Shown here one piece after another: positions 47,869 through 57,402 of a DNA stretch of 64,000 bases. Every line of letters starts with the position of its first letter. Position 1 is the stretch's first letter. A model generated the notes under the pieces. The model worked only from the letters and a program-made list of their open reading frames with translations. It was not told the origin of the DNA and did no database searches. This stretch comes from Eupeodes corollae (taxonomy: Eukaryota > Arthropoda > Insecta > Diptera > Syrphidae), in NCBI RefSeq assembly GCF_945859685.1, contig NC_079147.1, positions 91,380,315-91,444,314 on the forward strand, in the 5' to 3' direction. Both the position numbers and the translations under genes were made by a program.

Positions 47869-49189
47869 ATGATGTTTCCACTTTCGTCTTTGCAGCCTTC
47901 GGTTCTAGGTTTATGTACCTGTGAATTTCGTTTCACTTGTTCATAAAACTTTCGAACCTCATTCCTGCTTTTATACCTCTCAACATCTTCGACCGCACGC
48001 TTCTCATGCCCTCTCTTTTTCCTTCTGAGAAGTCGGCGTTCCTCTCGCCTCTTCTGCTCATAGAGTTCACGAGCAGCTCTCGTCCTTTTATGCAGCGCCG
48101 CTTTGCGTGCCTGTTGTTTGGCTGCATTTGCCTGCCGACATTCCTCATCAAACCAGGGGTTCCTTGTTGGTGGCTGTTTGAAACCCAGCACATCAGAGGC
48201 GGCTTCTCTGATTGCATCTTGGCAATGTTGCCACTGGTTTTCGATACATTGTGTTGGCGGCAGAGAACTTCGAGAGATGCAATTGTAGCCGTTCTCTGGC
48301 AATTGTAGCCGTTCGACGTTGTATCTTCTCCCAGCACCTCCCTGTCTTGCCTTGGGTCTGGAAATCCGAAGTGCTACCTTGGCTACAACGAGGTAGTGGT
48401 CCGAGTCGATGTAAGCTGCTCGGATAGTTCGTACATCCATGATGCTGGAAGCGTGTCTGGTGTCGATCGCAATATGGTCAATCTGGTTGACGGTAGATTG
48501 ATCTGGAGAAGTCCAAGTTCCTTTGTGGATGTTGAGGTGTGGAAAACGCGTACTGGCTACCATTACGTTTCGCCCCGCAGCAAAATCTATGAGCCTGAAT
48601 CCATTGTCGGAAGTGTTGTCCTGCAGGCTGTTCTTCCCAATTATTCCACCAAAGATGTCTTCCCTTCCTAGCTTGGCATTAAAATCGCCCAGGACTATTT
48701 TAATATCGTAGCTAGGGCACTGCTCATAAGTTTTGCCTAAGAGCTCGAAGAACATATCTTTGGTGTTGTCGTCTTTCTCTTCTGTGGGGGCGTGCGCGCA
48801 TATCAGGCTAATGTTGCCGAATTTAGCCTTGATGCGTATGGTCATGAGGCGCTCATTGATGCACCTATAGGTCAAGACTTCTTGCCTTAGTTTTGCTCCA
48901 ATGGCGAATTCGCATCCAAATGAGCGCTGTTGGTTTTCGTGGTAGCAGTCACCATAGTAGATATCGCAGTTTTTCATCCTCTTTTTGTCCGGCCCATCCC
49001 ATCGCATTTCCTGTATGGCGGTGATATCTGCTTTATATCGTTCTAGAGCCTCCGCTAATTCTTCGGCCGCACGTGGTCTGTTAAGGGACCTAACATTCCA
49101 CGTGCATATCCGAAGTTCGTTGTCCTTTATTCGTTTGCTTTGGTTGTCAACAGTAAATCCGTCCGTATCCGAGGCTTGTTGGTGCTTCG
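47865..49189 (-). pseudogene. LINE A endonuclease
   Basis: The frame is open without an ATG from about 49189: ICTWNVRSLNRPRA (first catalytic Asn) and ADITAIQEMRW (catalytic Glu). From the first ATG (49007) follow ICAHAPTEEKDD, KIVLGDFNAKLG (D-x-N block), STVNQIDHIAID and DSDHYLVVAKV (final D-H pair). A Lys/Arg-rich linker precedes the RT. All expected endonuclease blocks are present. The role is nicking target DNA to start target-primed reverse transcription. Confidence 0.85.
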
Positions 49190-49206
49190 CAACTTAGTCT
49201 AAATCT

Positions 49207-49630
49207 ATGTAGTAGATATTCTAAGCTCACGCTACAGAGTCTAATTTGTGTTCTAACCATTAATACTGCAGTCTGTTTTTGTTGTTGTGATTTGTGGTAA
49301 TTGTAAAAAATTTCTAATGGATGTCCAAGGTCAAGGTATGTTCTTTATTTTAGTATAGACGTTTCCATATATTTTATTGATAAAGTATTAAAAATTGAGA
49401 TGAAAGGAATGCATAGAAAAACATGAAAATGTATATAATTTTCCGTATAAGAAAGGTGTTTTTGTTATAGTTGCGGGTACGATCGGGCAAAATTTTATCT
49501 TCTATATTTAACTGTAAATCTTTGTCATCCCATGCACATAAAAAAGTACCCATCTTTTCACATTTTTTTAATGTGTTTTTTTTTATTATTGAGGTATTTT
49601 CAGTTTATTTGCACTTTGTTGTTTAAAAAT
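49207..49630. other. Non-coding part of the Transib-like remnant
   Basis: A+T-rich sequence between LINE A and the remaining transposase frame. No further transposase block recognised. Confidence 0.5.
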
Positions 49631-49631
49631 T

Positions 49632-50188
49632 ATGATTAATTTAGATATAGAACCAGATAACATTCAAATGACGAGAAGATCACTATTCATGATCTTCAAG
49701 GAAAGCAACAAACGAAAACTGGATGCCAAATTTTTAGAAATGGAAAAAAAGTACAGGAGATCACAAAATGTCCCAAAAATCAATGTAAAATATTAAGGAA
49801 TGATTTAAAACACTTTAATTCTGATTTGAAATTAAGATTGACTGCAGCTAATCACACGGAACCGAGATTTTTATTAAAAAATGACACAATGACACCAACA
49901 CTCCACAAAATACTTCAACATGGTCCTGTTATAATTAAACATGACCTTTTGCCGATGGGCCAATTATCAGAGGAAGCTGCAGAGGCCCGAAACAAACATT
50001 TCAGAAGCTATAGGCAAGATTTTTCAAGAAAATTCTCTAGAGAACTGTGCAATAGAGATGTTTTTAATAGACTCCTGCTGACTTCGGACCCTTTCTTGAG
50101 CTGTCAACGGCAACGAAAGAAAAATAAAATCAGTTTCTTACCAGAAACAATAGAATTGTTCTTGGAGGAAGACTCAGATAATTTTTAA
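49632..50188 (+). pseudogene. Transib/RAG1-like transposase, C-terminal fragment
   Basis: A first frame (49632-49796, starting MINLDIEPDN) overlaps a second one that carries on to 50188. A frameshift near 49740 lies between them. Key blocks of the second frame: CPKNQCKIL, LHKILQHGPVIIKHDLLP, GQLSEEAAEARNKHFRSYR and FSRKFSRELCNRDVFNRLLL. The E-E-x-x-E-A-x-N-K block followed by an R-rich helix is the region carrying the catalytic Glu in RAG1 and Transib proteins. The central region with the two catalytic Asp residues is absent. Ends with an acidic tail. I assign it by motif memory, not by a database search. Confidence 0.6.
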
Positions 50189-50469
50189 ATGAATTACAAA
50201 ATTAAAAAATTTAAAAAATGAATTAAATAAATAAAAAAAAATAATACATAATTGCAAATGTTTGTTTTGTTTTACCCGAAATATTAACAATTTTTATAAA
50301 TTTAATGCATAAATTAGTAAAATGAATTAAGTTAAATTGAAAAAAAAAATAATACATTTTTTTTTTAATTTAAGCCGAAAATTTGTTTCAGTGTAACTTT
50401 TTAATGCATCATAAGCTATAGAATAATGTTTTAGGCCGATTCCAATGAGAAAAACATACAAAATATTTT
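50189..50469. other. 3' non-coding end of the Transib-like remnant
   Basis: A+T-rich sequence up to the right inverted repeat. Contains aaataaataaa near 50222 but no gene. Confidence 0.5.
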
Positions 50470-50507
50470 TGACCGGATTTTGAGGTCAAATACTCCTCTG
50501 TGCAACC

Positions 50508-50940
50508 CTTGGATCCAAAAAGAACGACTTTGCTGTCATCGCTCCACAGAACATTCCTCTATTTCACATTCCCATTGTGCTTTGGAAAACTCCATTTTCT
50601 TTGCCACATGCCTTTTCGTCAAGAATTGTACCTTGCAGAGACTTCGGGCTCTTAACTTCGCTTCTAAAAGGCGTCTTCGTCGTATTGTGACAGCGCCAAC
50701 AAACAGTTGAAGTCCATTTCTTATTTTCCTAGAGCCTAAAGGGTCACTTCTTTTAGTAGTCATCCTTTTTGGGCCTCGCGTTTACGGTTTATTTCGCCAT
50801 TTCATGATCTTCAAGGCGTTACTGACCATTTTTGATGAGCATCCTAGGATGTCTTGAATATTTTGGTACAATTTTCCCTGCAAACGCAGTTTTCTTATAA
50901 GTTTTTAAATTTCTTCGGTGCAGTGTCTTGACTGTCCCAT
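50508..50940 (-). pseudogene. Tc1-like transposase, N-terminal part
   Basis: Begins MGQSRHCTEE at 50940 with an early stop, then KLIRKLRLQGKLYQNIQDIL (helix-turn-helix of the paired-type DNA-binding domain). After further stops come RRRRLLEAKLRARSL, FLTKRHVAKKMEFSKAQW and NVLWSDDSKVVLFGSKG. The WSDDSK block holds the first catalytic Asp. Broken at the caacc duplication by the Transib-like insertion; the rest is at 45663-46078. Confidence 0.85.
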
Positions 50941-50992
50941 TGTTTATTTTTGAGCTAATATTAATTAATTATTTGTATGCAAGTATGTTACA

Positions 50993-51985
50993 TAGTTTCG
51001 AAGCAACAACAAGCCTCGGTTACGGACGGATTCACTGTTGACAACCCACGCAAACGAAATAAGGACAACGAACTTCGGATATGTACGTGGAATGTTAGGT
51101 CCCTTAACAGACCACGTGCAGCCGAACAATTAGCGGAAGCCCTAAACTGCTGCAAGGCAGATATTACAGCCATCCAAGAAGTGCGATGGGATGGACCGGG
51201 CAAACGCAAACTAAAAGACTGCGATATCTACAACGGCGACTTCTACCGAGAACAAAGACAGCGTCTATTTGGATGTGGATTTGTTGTTGGAACTAGGCTC
51301 GGGCAAAAAGTCTTGAGTTTCAACAGTGTGAGCGAGCGCATCACGACAATCCGCATCAAGGTTAAATTCGCCAACATAAGCCTAATATGCGCGCATGCCC
51401 CAACAGAGGAGAAAGATGAAGACATCAAAGATATATTCTTCGAGCTCTTGGACAAGACATATGAGCAGTGCCCTGGCTATGACATTAAAATTGTCTTAGG
51501 AGATTTTAATGCCAAGCTAGGAAGAGAAGACATCTGGTGGGATAATCGGGAGATACAGCCAGCACGACACCACCTCCGACAACGGATTCAGGCTGGTCGA
51601 TTTCGCTGCGGGGCGAGACTTGGTAGCTAGTACGCAGTTCACGCATATTAATATCCACAAGGGGACATGGAAATCTCCTGATCAATCAACCGTCAACCAA
51701 ATTGACCACATTGCGGTCGACGCACGACACTTCTCCAGTATCCAGGATATCCGAACATTCCGAGAGGCCAATATTAACTCGGACCACTACCTCGTTGTAG
51801 CCAAGGTACGGCTACGGATATCCCGATCCAAGCCAAAACAAGGAAGTACTGTGAGAAGATTCGACGTTAGACGGCTACAATCGCAAGAGACTGCCATGTC
51901 CTTTTCCGATCGAGTCTCTAATAACCTCCTAAGGAGTCCTATGCTTCCTGCATTAAGCGTTGAAAACCAGTGGCAACATTGCCAT
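50993..51985 (+). pseudogene. LINE B endonuclease
   Basis: Open from the first bases: RICTWNVRSLNRPRAAEQL, ADITAIQEVRWDG, ICAHAPTEEKDE, KIVLGDFNAKLGRED, then a frameshift near 51540 and continuation in the 51620-52111 frame with STVNQIDHIAVDARH and NSDHYLVVAKV. The only ATG ahead of this frame (50977) lies outside the element. After WQHCH about 75 bases found in copy A (residues VLGFKQPPTRNPWF region) are missing. Confidence 0.85.
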
Positions 51986-53891
51986 GCACGACGAATGCCG
52001 GCAAGAGCACTCAGCGAAACAAGAGGCATACAAAACGGCGCTGCACAAAAGGACGAGAGCTGCTCGCGAGCTCTACGAGCAGAAGAGGAGAGAGGAACAC
52101 CGGCTTCTTAGATGGAAAAAAAGAGAGCTTGAGAAGCGCGCGATCAAGGAGATAGAGGGATGTCACAACAGGAATGAGGTTCGTAAATTTTACCAAAAGG
52201 TAAAAAAAACCTCCCAAGGGTACCAGCCACGAACCGAAGCTTGTAAAGACGATCAAGGGAACATCGTAGTAGAACCACAGTCGATGCTGAGAATATGGAA
52301 AGATCACTTCTCCAAATTATATAACGGCGATGACGAACCGAATTCCGCTGTAAGGGAGATAGAACCACTCAACCTCGGCGACCCAGATCAACAATTCCGC
52401 CTACCCGACCTTGACGAAGTGAAGATAGCTATATCTAAACTTAAGTCAAACAAAGCTGCTGGAGCTGACGGCATCACCGCCGAACTATTCAAAGTAGCAG
52501 GCGATGACTTGGTAGGGAGCATGCACCAACTCATCTGCAAAATTTGGTCGGAAGAAAGCATGCCCGATGAGTGGAATCTCAGCATAGTGTGCCCGATACA
52601 TAAGAAAGGAGACCCTCTAAACTGCGCCAACTACAGAGGCATCAGTCTCTTTAACATTGAAGCCATTCGTCAACAACCTGATTGGTCCTTATCAGTGTGG
52701 CTTCAGACCAGGAAAGTCCACTATCGACCAAATATTCACACTACGGCAGATCTTGGAAAAAACCCAGGAGCTTCAAATCGATACCCACCATCTCTTTATC
52801 GATTTTAAAGCCGCGTATGACAGCATCTATAGGGAAGAGCTCTACCGAGCAATGTCTAGTTTTGGCATCCCTGTCAATCTTATCCGTTTGTGCAGAATGA
52901 CGATGGAGAATGCACGCTGCTCTATCAAGGTCGGAAAAGATCTTACCGATGCATTTGATGTCAAAAAAGGTTTTAGACAAGGCGATGCACTGTCATGCGA
53001 CTTCTTCAACATCGTTCTGGAAAGAATTGTACAAAACTCAACCGTCAACACTAGAGGCACAATCTTCCAAAGATCCATCCAATTACTCGTATACGCAGAT
53101 GATATTGACATAATTGGAAGATCAAAGCGTGATGTCAGTGGAGCGTTTTTGAGCATTGCGACGGAAGCGAAGAAGATGGGTTTAGTGGTCAATCAGGGCA
53201 AGACCAAGTATATGCTGTCATCAAAAAGAACACTGAACGACGACGTCTTGGACAAAACGTCACCATGGACAGCTATAACTTTGAGGTAGTTAAGGACTTT
53301 GTCTACCTAGGCACCGCTATTAATGCAGACAACGACATCAGCGCTGAAATCAAACGAAGAATAACTCTTGCAAATCGCTGCTTCTTTGGACTTAGAAGGC
53401 AATTTAGAAGTAAAGTCCTCTCTCGAGCATGTAAAATCACCATCTATAAGACACTCATCATCCCGGTTCTCATTTATGGCGCTGAGGCCTGGACCCTGTC
53501 AAAGAAAGATGAGAGCGTCTTAGGATGCTTCGAGAGAAAAATTCTTCGGGCGATTTTTGGTCCCGTACGCATAGATGGAGAATGGAGGAGAAGATATAAC
53601 GACGAGCTGTACGGGCTGTACAGCGACACTGACCTAGTTAGCAGAATCAAAGTCCAACGGCTTAGATGGCTAGGTCATGTAGAGCGGATGGACATCAACG
53701 CTCCAGCCCGGAAGGTCTTCGAATCCAATCCCGAGGGACGGCGCAGTAGAGGAAGACCGCGACTCAGGTGGCGCACCCAGGTGGGAGAGGACCTCAACCA
53801 ACTTGGCGTGCGAAACTGGAGACAGCTAGCTAGGGACCGAGCTAGCTGGAGACGCTTGTTGGTTGAGGCCCAGGTCCGCCCCGGACTGTAG
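51960..53891 (+). pseudogene. LINE B reverse transcriptase and C-terminal domain
   Basis: The linker (RAARELYEQKRREEHR) and RT entry AAGADGITAELFKVAGDD are in frame 51960-52808. About 40 bases (residues AYKIFSAVICER in copy A) are missing near 52655, shifting into frame 52657-53289. There: HHLFIDFKAAYDSIYRE, KKGFRQGDALSCDFFN and VYADDIDIIGRS, with the catalytic Y-A-D-D at 53092-53103. A further shift near 53250 leads to the C-terminal domain (53265-53891): FEVVKDFVYLGTAI, LIIPVLIYGAEAWTLS, RLRWLGHVERMD and NWRQLARDRASWRR. The active site is preserved although the protein is broken. Confidence 0.9.
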
Positions 53892-54231
53892 CGCCACCTT
53901 AAGTAAGTAAGTATGTTACAAATACTTGAAACTTTATATAATAAAATATTCATTTAAAGAAAAATAAAAAAAAATAATTTTTAACACTTTTTAATTATAA
54001 AATGAAAAGCACTGCTATTTTTATGAACACTATATCCAGACAGTTTGAAATAATGGGTGTTGACCGGAAAAATTAGGTAACTTCAAGCTAAAAGTCTCTA
54101 ATATGAAACGAAAGACAGTTAGATGCAAGTAACCTGGTAATTTTTTTTTCTTGTAAGAATGTACGTTATTAAAATAATTGACAATCTAATAAAATGTGAC
54201 CAGCACTGCTATTTTTATGAACAAAACTGTA

Positions 54232-55480
54232 CGTACTAAGAGAAAATAAGAGTCTATTTATGGTCGATTTTGAGTTTATTTGTAGAAAACATACACACAA
54301 AATCTTTCCTTCTTATAATATTTGTGCAGAGATGAAAACGAACTTAAATATTTATTTTTTTATAAATGAGATCAATTTACTTTCATTATAATGTGGGTTT
54401 TTTTGGCATTCTATAAATAGTATAGTAAAAAATTCCCAAGAAAACCCATCGGCATTAGCCAGATTATTGCATTTAAAAATTGGTACAACTGAAAGAAGAC
54501 CCGTCAGAATAATAAAAAAATAACTCAAATAGAAGACAGTTTTGTGAAAATCGAATGTTAAAATTAACTTCAGCAAAAAAAAACTAACTAAAACTAATAA
54601 AATGGACAATTTTCAAGAAGAAATGATAAGAAAACATCTGGGAATTGATATTCTACAAAAAAAAAGTTCATTTAACAATTGCAGCTTTGACATAAAATAA
54701 AAATTTCAAGAAGGGGGTTTTTTCGTAGACTACTATTAACATGTGGTTTTAAAGCGAGCTTAAAGCTCGTCTCAATTCTTTATATAACTGAATCTAGTTG
54801 AAATGAGGTTCATTCGACTCGATTCCGTTCTTATATGGTGCTAAACTATTCAGTTCGTCATTGTTTAACACGAATCAAACTACCTCACTTGCACTTCATA
54901 AAAAGCATCGAAACGCCATTTGCATTTTAGAAAGTGCTGTCAAACTTAATCATTTTTTAATCTTTTTGTGTGGTGGAAACACCAAAAAGATTTATTTAAT
55001 CTAAACTGAGATAAAACTTTTCTATTTTTTTTCTCTTGGAAAATAAGCCTAGTTAGTCTATTTTCGTTAACGAAACTAAATAATATCACAGTAAAAGATT
55101 GATTTGTTTTTCGCCAATGGAAACCACATGATTTTAAATGCACAACAAGACAACGAACAAAGCCATCGAGATCCAAAAGCAATGTAATTCGTACCAACAT
55201 TTGAGAACAAAATCACATAAGATCCATTGGATACTCAAAAACCCATCCGTAGTAAGGTTCTACTTTAACTTTGTAGGAAACCTAAAATAATAACAATAAT
55301 AATACCACTGCCTAGAACTCCGCTATAGCACAGGATCTTATAACAGGACCGTTGGCCAAGAAACTGTTGACAAAAAAAAATAGCCAAAAAAAGTGCTGGA
55401 AAACGGAGCGGAGCATAACCACGGATATGGGTGACAATTAGAATTCGCAAAAGAAAGAACTTCATTCCACTAGGTTGTGA
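54232..55480. other. Spacer right of the Tc1-like element, no gene seen
   Basis: Mostly A+T-rich. Frames at 54352-54609 and 55265-55483 (minus) are hydrophobic-looking but have no recognisable domain, start context or neighbours to support them. Confidence 0.45.
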
Positions 55481-55624
55481 CACGGGCGAGCGCGAACAGA
55501 GAAAAGAAAAAAAAAGGAATATTAAAAGTACGCAAAAAAAACTTTTACGCGATCGTCGACTTTGAAATTTCGTTTCGCAAAAAAAAAAAATTTAAAAAAT
55601 TTCATCCATATGAAACTGACCAAA

Positions 55625-55840
55625 ATTAGAAGATTATATATAGGTATATATATATTGCCTACCCGTGCTCGGTGACCCCAAAAAGGAAAATATATATATA
55701 TCTACCCACCTGTGCCCCGTGCCTCCAAAAAGAAAAAGATTATATACACATAAAAACCAAAAATACTTACCCGTGCTCAGTGACCTCTAAAAAAAAGGAA
55801 AATATATAGTAGACCTACCTATGCCCTGTGCCCTCATCCT
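55625..55840. repeat. Imperfect tandem repeat, about four units
   Basis: Units of about 55-60 bases with the core ctacccgtgctcggtgaccc then aaaaaggaaaatatatata. Cores at about 55661, 55703, 55769 and 55815; each unit varies at a few positions. Confidence 0.75.
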
Positions 55841-55946
55841 CATCGTCAGCAACAACAGCAGCAGCGCCGCCGCCGCAGCAGCAGCAGCAGTAGCAGCACC
55901 CCCAAAATTTTTCCCGGTTAAAGTGTATAGTGTCCCAGTGTGGTGA
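55821..55946 (+). CDS. Small poly-alanine ORF, 41 residues
   Basis: ATG to TGA, 41 residues: MPCALILIVSNNSSS, then eight alanines, VAAPPKFFP and a short tail. The alanine run comes from a GCC/GCA array that is the CAG-type repeat read in another frame (the other frames give poly-Gln/Pro or poly-Ser/Arg). It could be an upstream ORF in a 5' untranslated exon. There is no independent evidence of translation. Confidence 0.2.
   Translation: MPCALILIVSNNSSSAAAAAAAAVAAPPKFFPVKVYSVPVW
55848..55903. repeat. CAG/CCG triplet repeat
   Basis: Array of cag, caa, ccg and cgc triplets ending gtagcagcacc. Triplet arrays of this kind are common in insect regulatory genes. Confidence 0.85.
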
Positions 55947-56174
55947 TCATTTGTACCTTTCCTCAACCTACTACCTAGTACCTACCATATACACACATAC
56001 CCCCTTCCTTATCCCCCCTGAATTTTTATTTGTGTAATCCCTAGTGTGTGAATTCGTGACGTGTAAAAAAATTTGAGTTTAATTATTATGTAAAATTGTA
56101 AAAAAAAGGAAAATATGGATAGTGATCAAGTGGAATTGAAATAAGGGGAAATATTAAACCAAACAAAACAGGAT

Positions 56175-56690
56175 ACAATTATTGGCACCCCCTTATATTG
56201 AACCAGCTATTGGCACCCGTTCATTCATCCACGATTTTTTATAAAAATTATCATCCTAGCAAGCCAACGTATTTTTTTTCGTAGACTGAAAATTATTCCC
56301 CACAATTGTGCGTTTTTGTTTTAACGAATTAACTCTTCATTCAGTGTGTGTCAGTGAAGTTGTGAAAACGTGTTAAAAAAAGTAAAATTATTGCAAAATT
56401 TTGTGTGTTCCTGTTAAGACAAACAATTTGGTAAGACTTATTTATCTATTAATATATGTCTATTTTATTTTAAAGTAGGGTTTTTTCATATCAGAACTAA
56501 ATAAATTTTACATTTTTAATCACTTTTTGTATAAATTATTGCTAAATTTATAATAAAAAAAGGTGCCAATAGTTGGTTCCAAATAAGTTGGGTTTCCAAT
56601 TATCAGCACCCGGGTGCCAATAATTGGTTCTATGGAACTACAACTATTGGCACTGTCAATAAATATACTTTTAAGACTGCCAATAACTAC
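56175..56690. repeat. Cluster of gaaccaattattggcaccc motifs
   Basis: At least six copies of an approximately 17-base motif in both orientations: plus-type near 56175-56191, 56200-56218, 56595-56611 and 56634-56653; complement-type (ggtgccaatagttggttcc and close variants) at 56562-56580, 56612-56630 and a partial one at 56675-56688. The copy at 56612 and its neighbour at 56595 form a hairpin around cccggg. This resembles multiple transposase-binding sites at the end of a pogo-like element. Confidence 0.7.
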
Positions 56691-56706
56691 TTTTTAAGGT
56701 TTGAAA
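56340..56706 (+). promoter_or_regulatory. Possible transposase promoter and 5' intron
   Basis: ttcattcagtgtg at 56336-56348 contains a tcagt initiator-like core. A strong donor (atttg then gtaagactt) occurs at 56431, and a ttttaag acceptor-like sequence precedes the transposase ATG at 56708. A short untranslated exon and an intron are therefore possible, but unproven. Confidence 0.25.
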
Positions 56707-56707
56707 A

Positions 56708-57402
56708 ATGCCAAGAACAAATAAAAATTACAAGTAAAAGGATGTTCAAGCTGCTCTATTGGCCATAAAAAATGGACAAATGACTAAAAAAGCAGCTTCC
56801 AAGAACTACAAGATACCACGATCTACTCTACAATTCCGATTGAGTTCAAAATTTATAAAAACACGTCCTGGGCCCGCAACGGTCTTAACTGACGAAGAAG
56901 AAGCGAGTATTGTTGAATGGCTTAAGGTTTCACAAGAGAAAGGGTTCCCAAAAAGAAAAGAAGTTATTTATGCTGTCCAAGAATTTTTAAGGCAAAGTAA
57001 TAGAGAGCATCCATTTGGTAGTGAGGCAATACCAGGAAAAGGATGGTTTAGATCCTTTTTGAAGCGTTATACCACTTTGACTTTCAGAGCAGTTGATCCA
57101 GTTTCGTCAGCAAGCGCAAATGTGGCGGTAACAGATATTTTTGGCTGGTTTGACTCCATACAGGACTATTTGATCAAAAACCACTTTTTCTCAAGCCTTG
57201 AAGATCCTAGCCGAGTATTTAATGGGGACGAAACAAATTTTTTACTGTGTCCTAAATCTAAATCCGTTCTAGCTGCAAAAGGATCAAGAAACATTTATGA
57301 AGTTGATAGAGGCCAAGCCAAATTGAATTTAACTGTAATGTTTTCATTCAACGCAATGGGATCAATGTGCCCTCCAATGATCATATATCCTTATAAGAGA
57401 TT
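56708..57402 (+). pseudogene. pogo/Tigger-like transposase, N-terminal part
   Basis: ATG 56708 (MPRTNKNYK) is followed by TAA at 56735-56737, then an open frame to the BEL/Pao insertion. DNA-binding half: a pipsqueak/CENP-B-type helix-turn-helix (DVQAALLAIKNGQMTKKAAS and IPRSTLQFRL), then TDEEEASIVEWLKVSQEKGF and KGWFRSFLKRY. Catalytic half: RVFNGDETNF (first Asp of the DDE_1 domain), then KLNLTVMFSFNAMGSMCPPM and YPYKR at the insertion point. The early stop plus the 6.3-kb insertion inactivate it. Confidence 0.85.

Larger units (their letters stand above)
46244..49192 (-). mobile_element. RTE-like LINE copy A
   Basis: About 2.95 kb, inserted in the Transib-like remnant. Target duplication of 14 bases with one mismatch: ctaagtctaaatct (46230-46243) and cttagtctaaatct (49193-49206). 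It has a single ORF layout (endonuclease, RT, C-terminal domain), a short 3' end gactgtagcgccaccttaa and a TAAG-type tandem tail. The size, domain order and tetranucleotide tail suit the RTE clade. Its 5' border is within a few bases of that of copy B. Confidence 0.85.
46079..50502 (+). mobile_element. Transib-like (RAG1-related) transposon remnant
   Basis: 33-base terminal inverted repeats beginning cacagaggagtatt and ending in aatccggtca (46079-46111; complement at 50470-50502, two mismatches). A 5-base duplication caacc flanks it (46074-46078, 50503-50507). Removing the element and one duplicate restores the Tc1 transposase frame exactly. A 5-base duplication and ends beginning CAC are Transib features, and the only coding part left resembles the C-terminal catalytic part of Transib/RAG1 proteins. 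Without the nested LINE A it is about 1.5 kb, so most of the transposase is deleted. Confidence 0.7.
50993..53908 (+). mobile_element. RTE-like LINE copy B
   Basis: About 2.9 kb, inserted in the Tc1-like element with an exact 12-base duplication aagtatgttaca (50981-50992 and 53909-53920; the first two bases may belong to the tail). Same 5' start (cgaagca-a-caacaagcc) and 3' end (gactgtagcgccaccttaag) as copy A. Overall similarity to copy A is high but frameshifts differ, so the two decayed independently. Confidence 0.85.
45368..54229 (-). mobile_element. Tc1-like IR/DR transposon carrying nested insertions
   Basis: The ends are cagttgtgttcataaaaata and its inverted partner cagttttgttcataaaaata, each with TA outside (45366-45367, 54230-54231). 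Each end has an outer and an inner copy of ttcataaaaatagcagtg: 45376 and 45561 on the left, 54008-54027 and 54202-54221 (complement) on the right. This is the paired-repeat (IR/DR) layout that binds Tc1-type transposase at two sites per end. Removing the nested Transib-like element (46079-50502) and LINE B (50993-53908) leaves about 1.5 kb, normal for Tc1. The transposase is on the minus strand and split. Confidence 0.9.
55481..56174 (+). promoter_or_regulatory. Possible 5' region of a host gene
   Basis: Base composition changes here: a G+C-rich start (gacacgggcgagcgcgaac), an imperfect tandem repeat, a CAG-type triplet repeat and many short pyrimidine tracts, which is typical of long insect 5' untranslated exons. 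A start codon in good context begins a 9-codon frame at 56115-56144 (MDSDQVELK). A pogo-like element begins at about 56175 and may have broken the transcription unit. This is inference from composition only. Confidence 0.3.

Noticed and set aside
55265..55483. Hydrophobic minus-strand frame resembling a membrane protein
   Set aside because: Short, no known domain, and hydrophobicity is expected from T-rich complement sequence.
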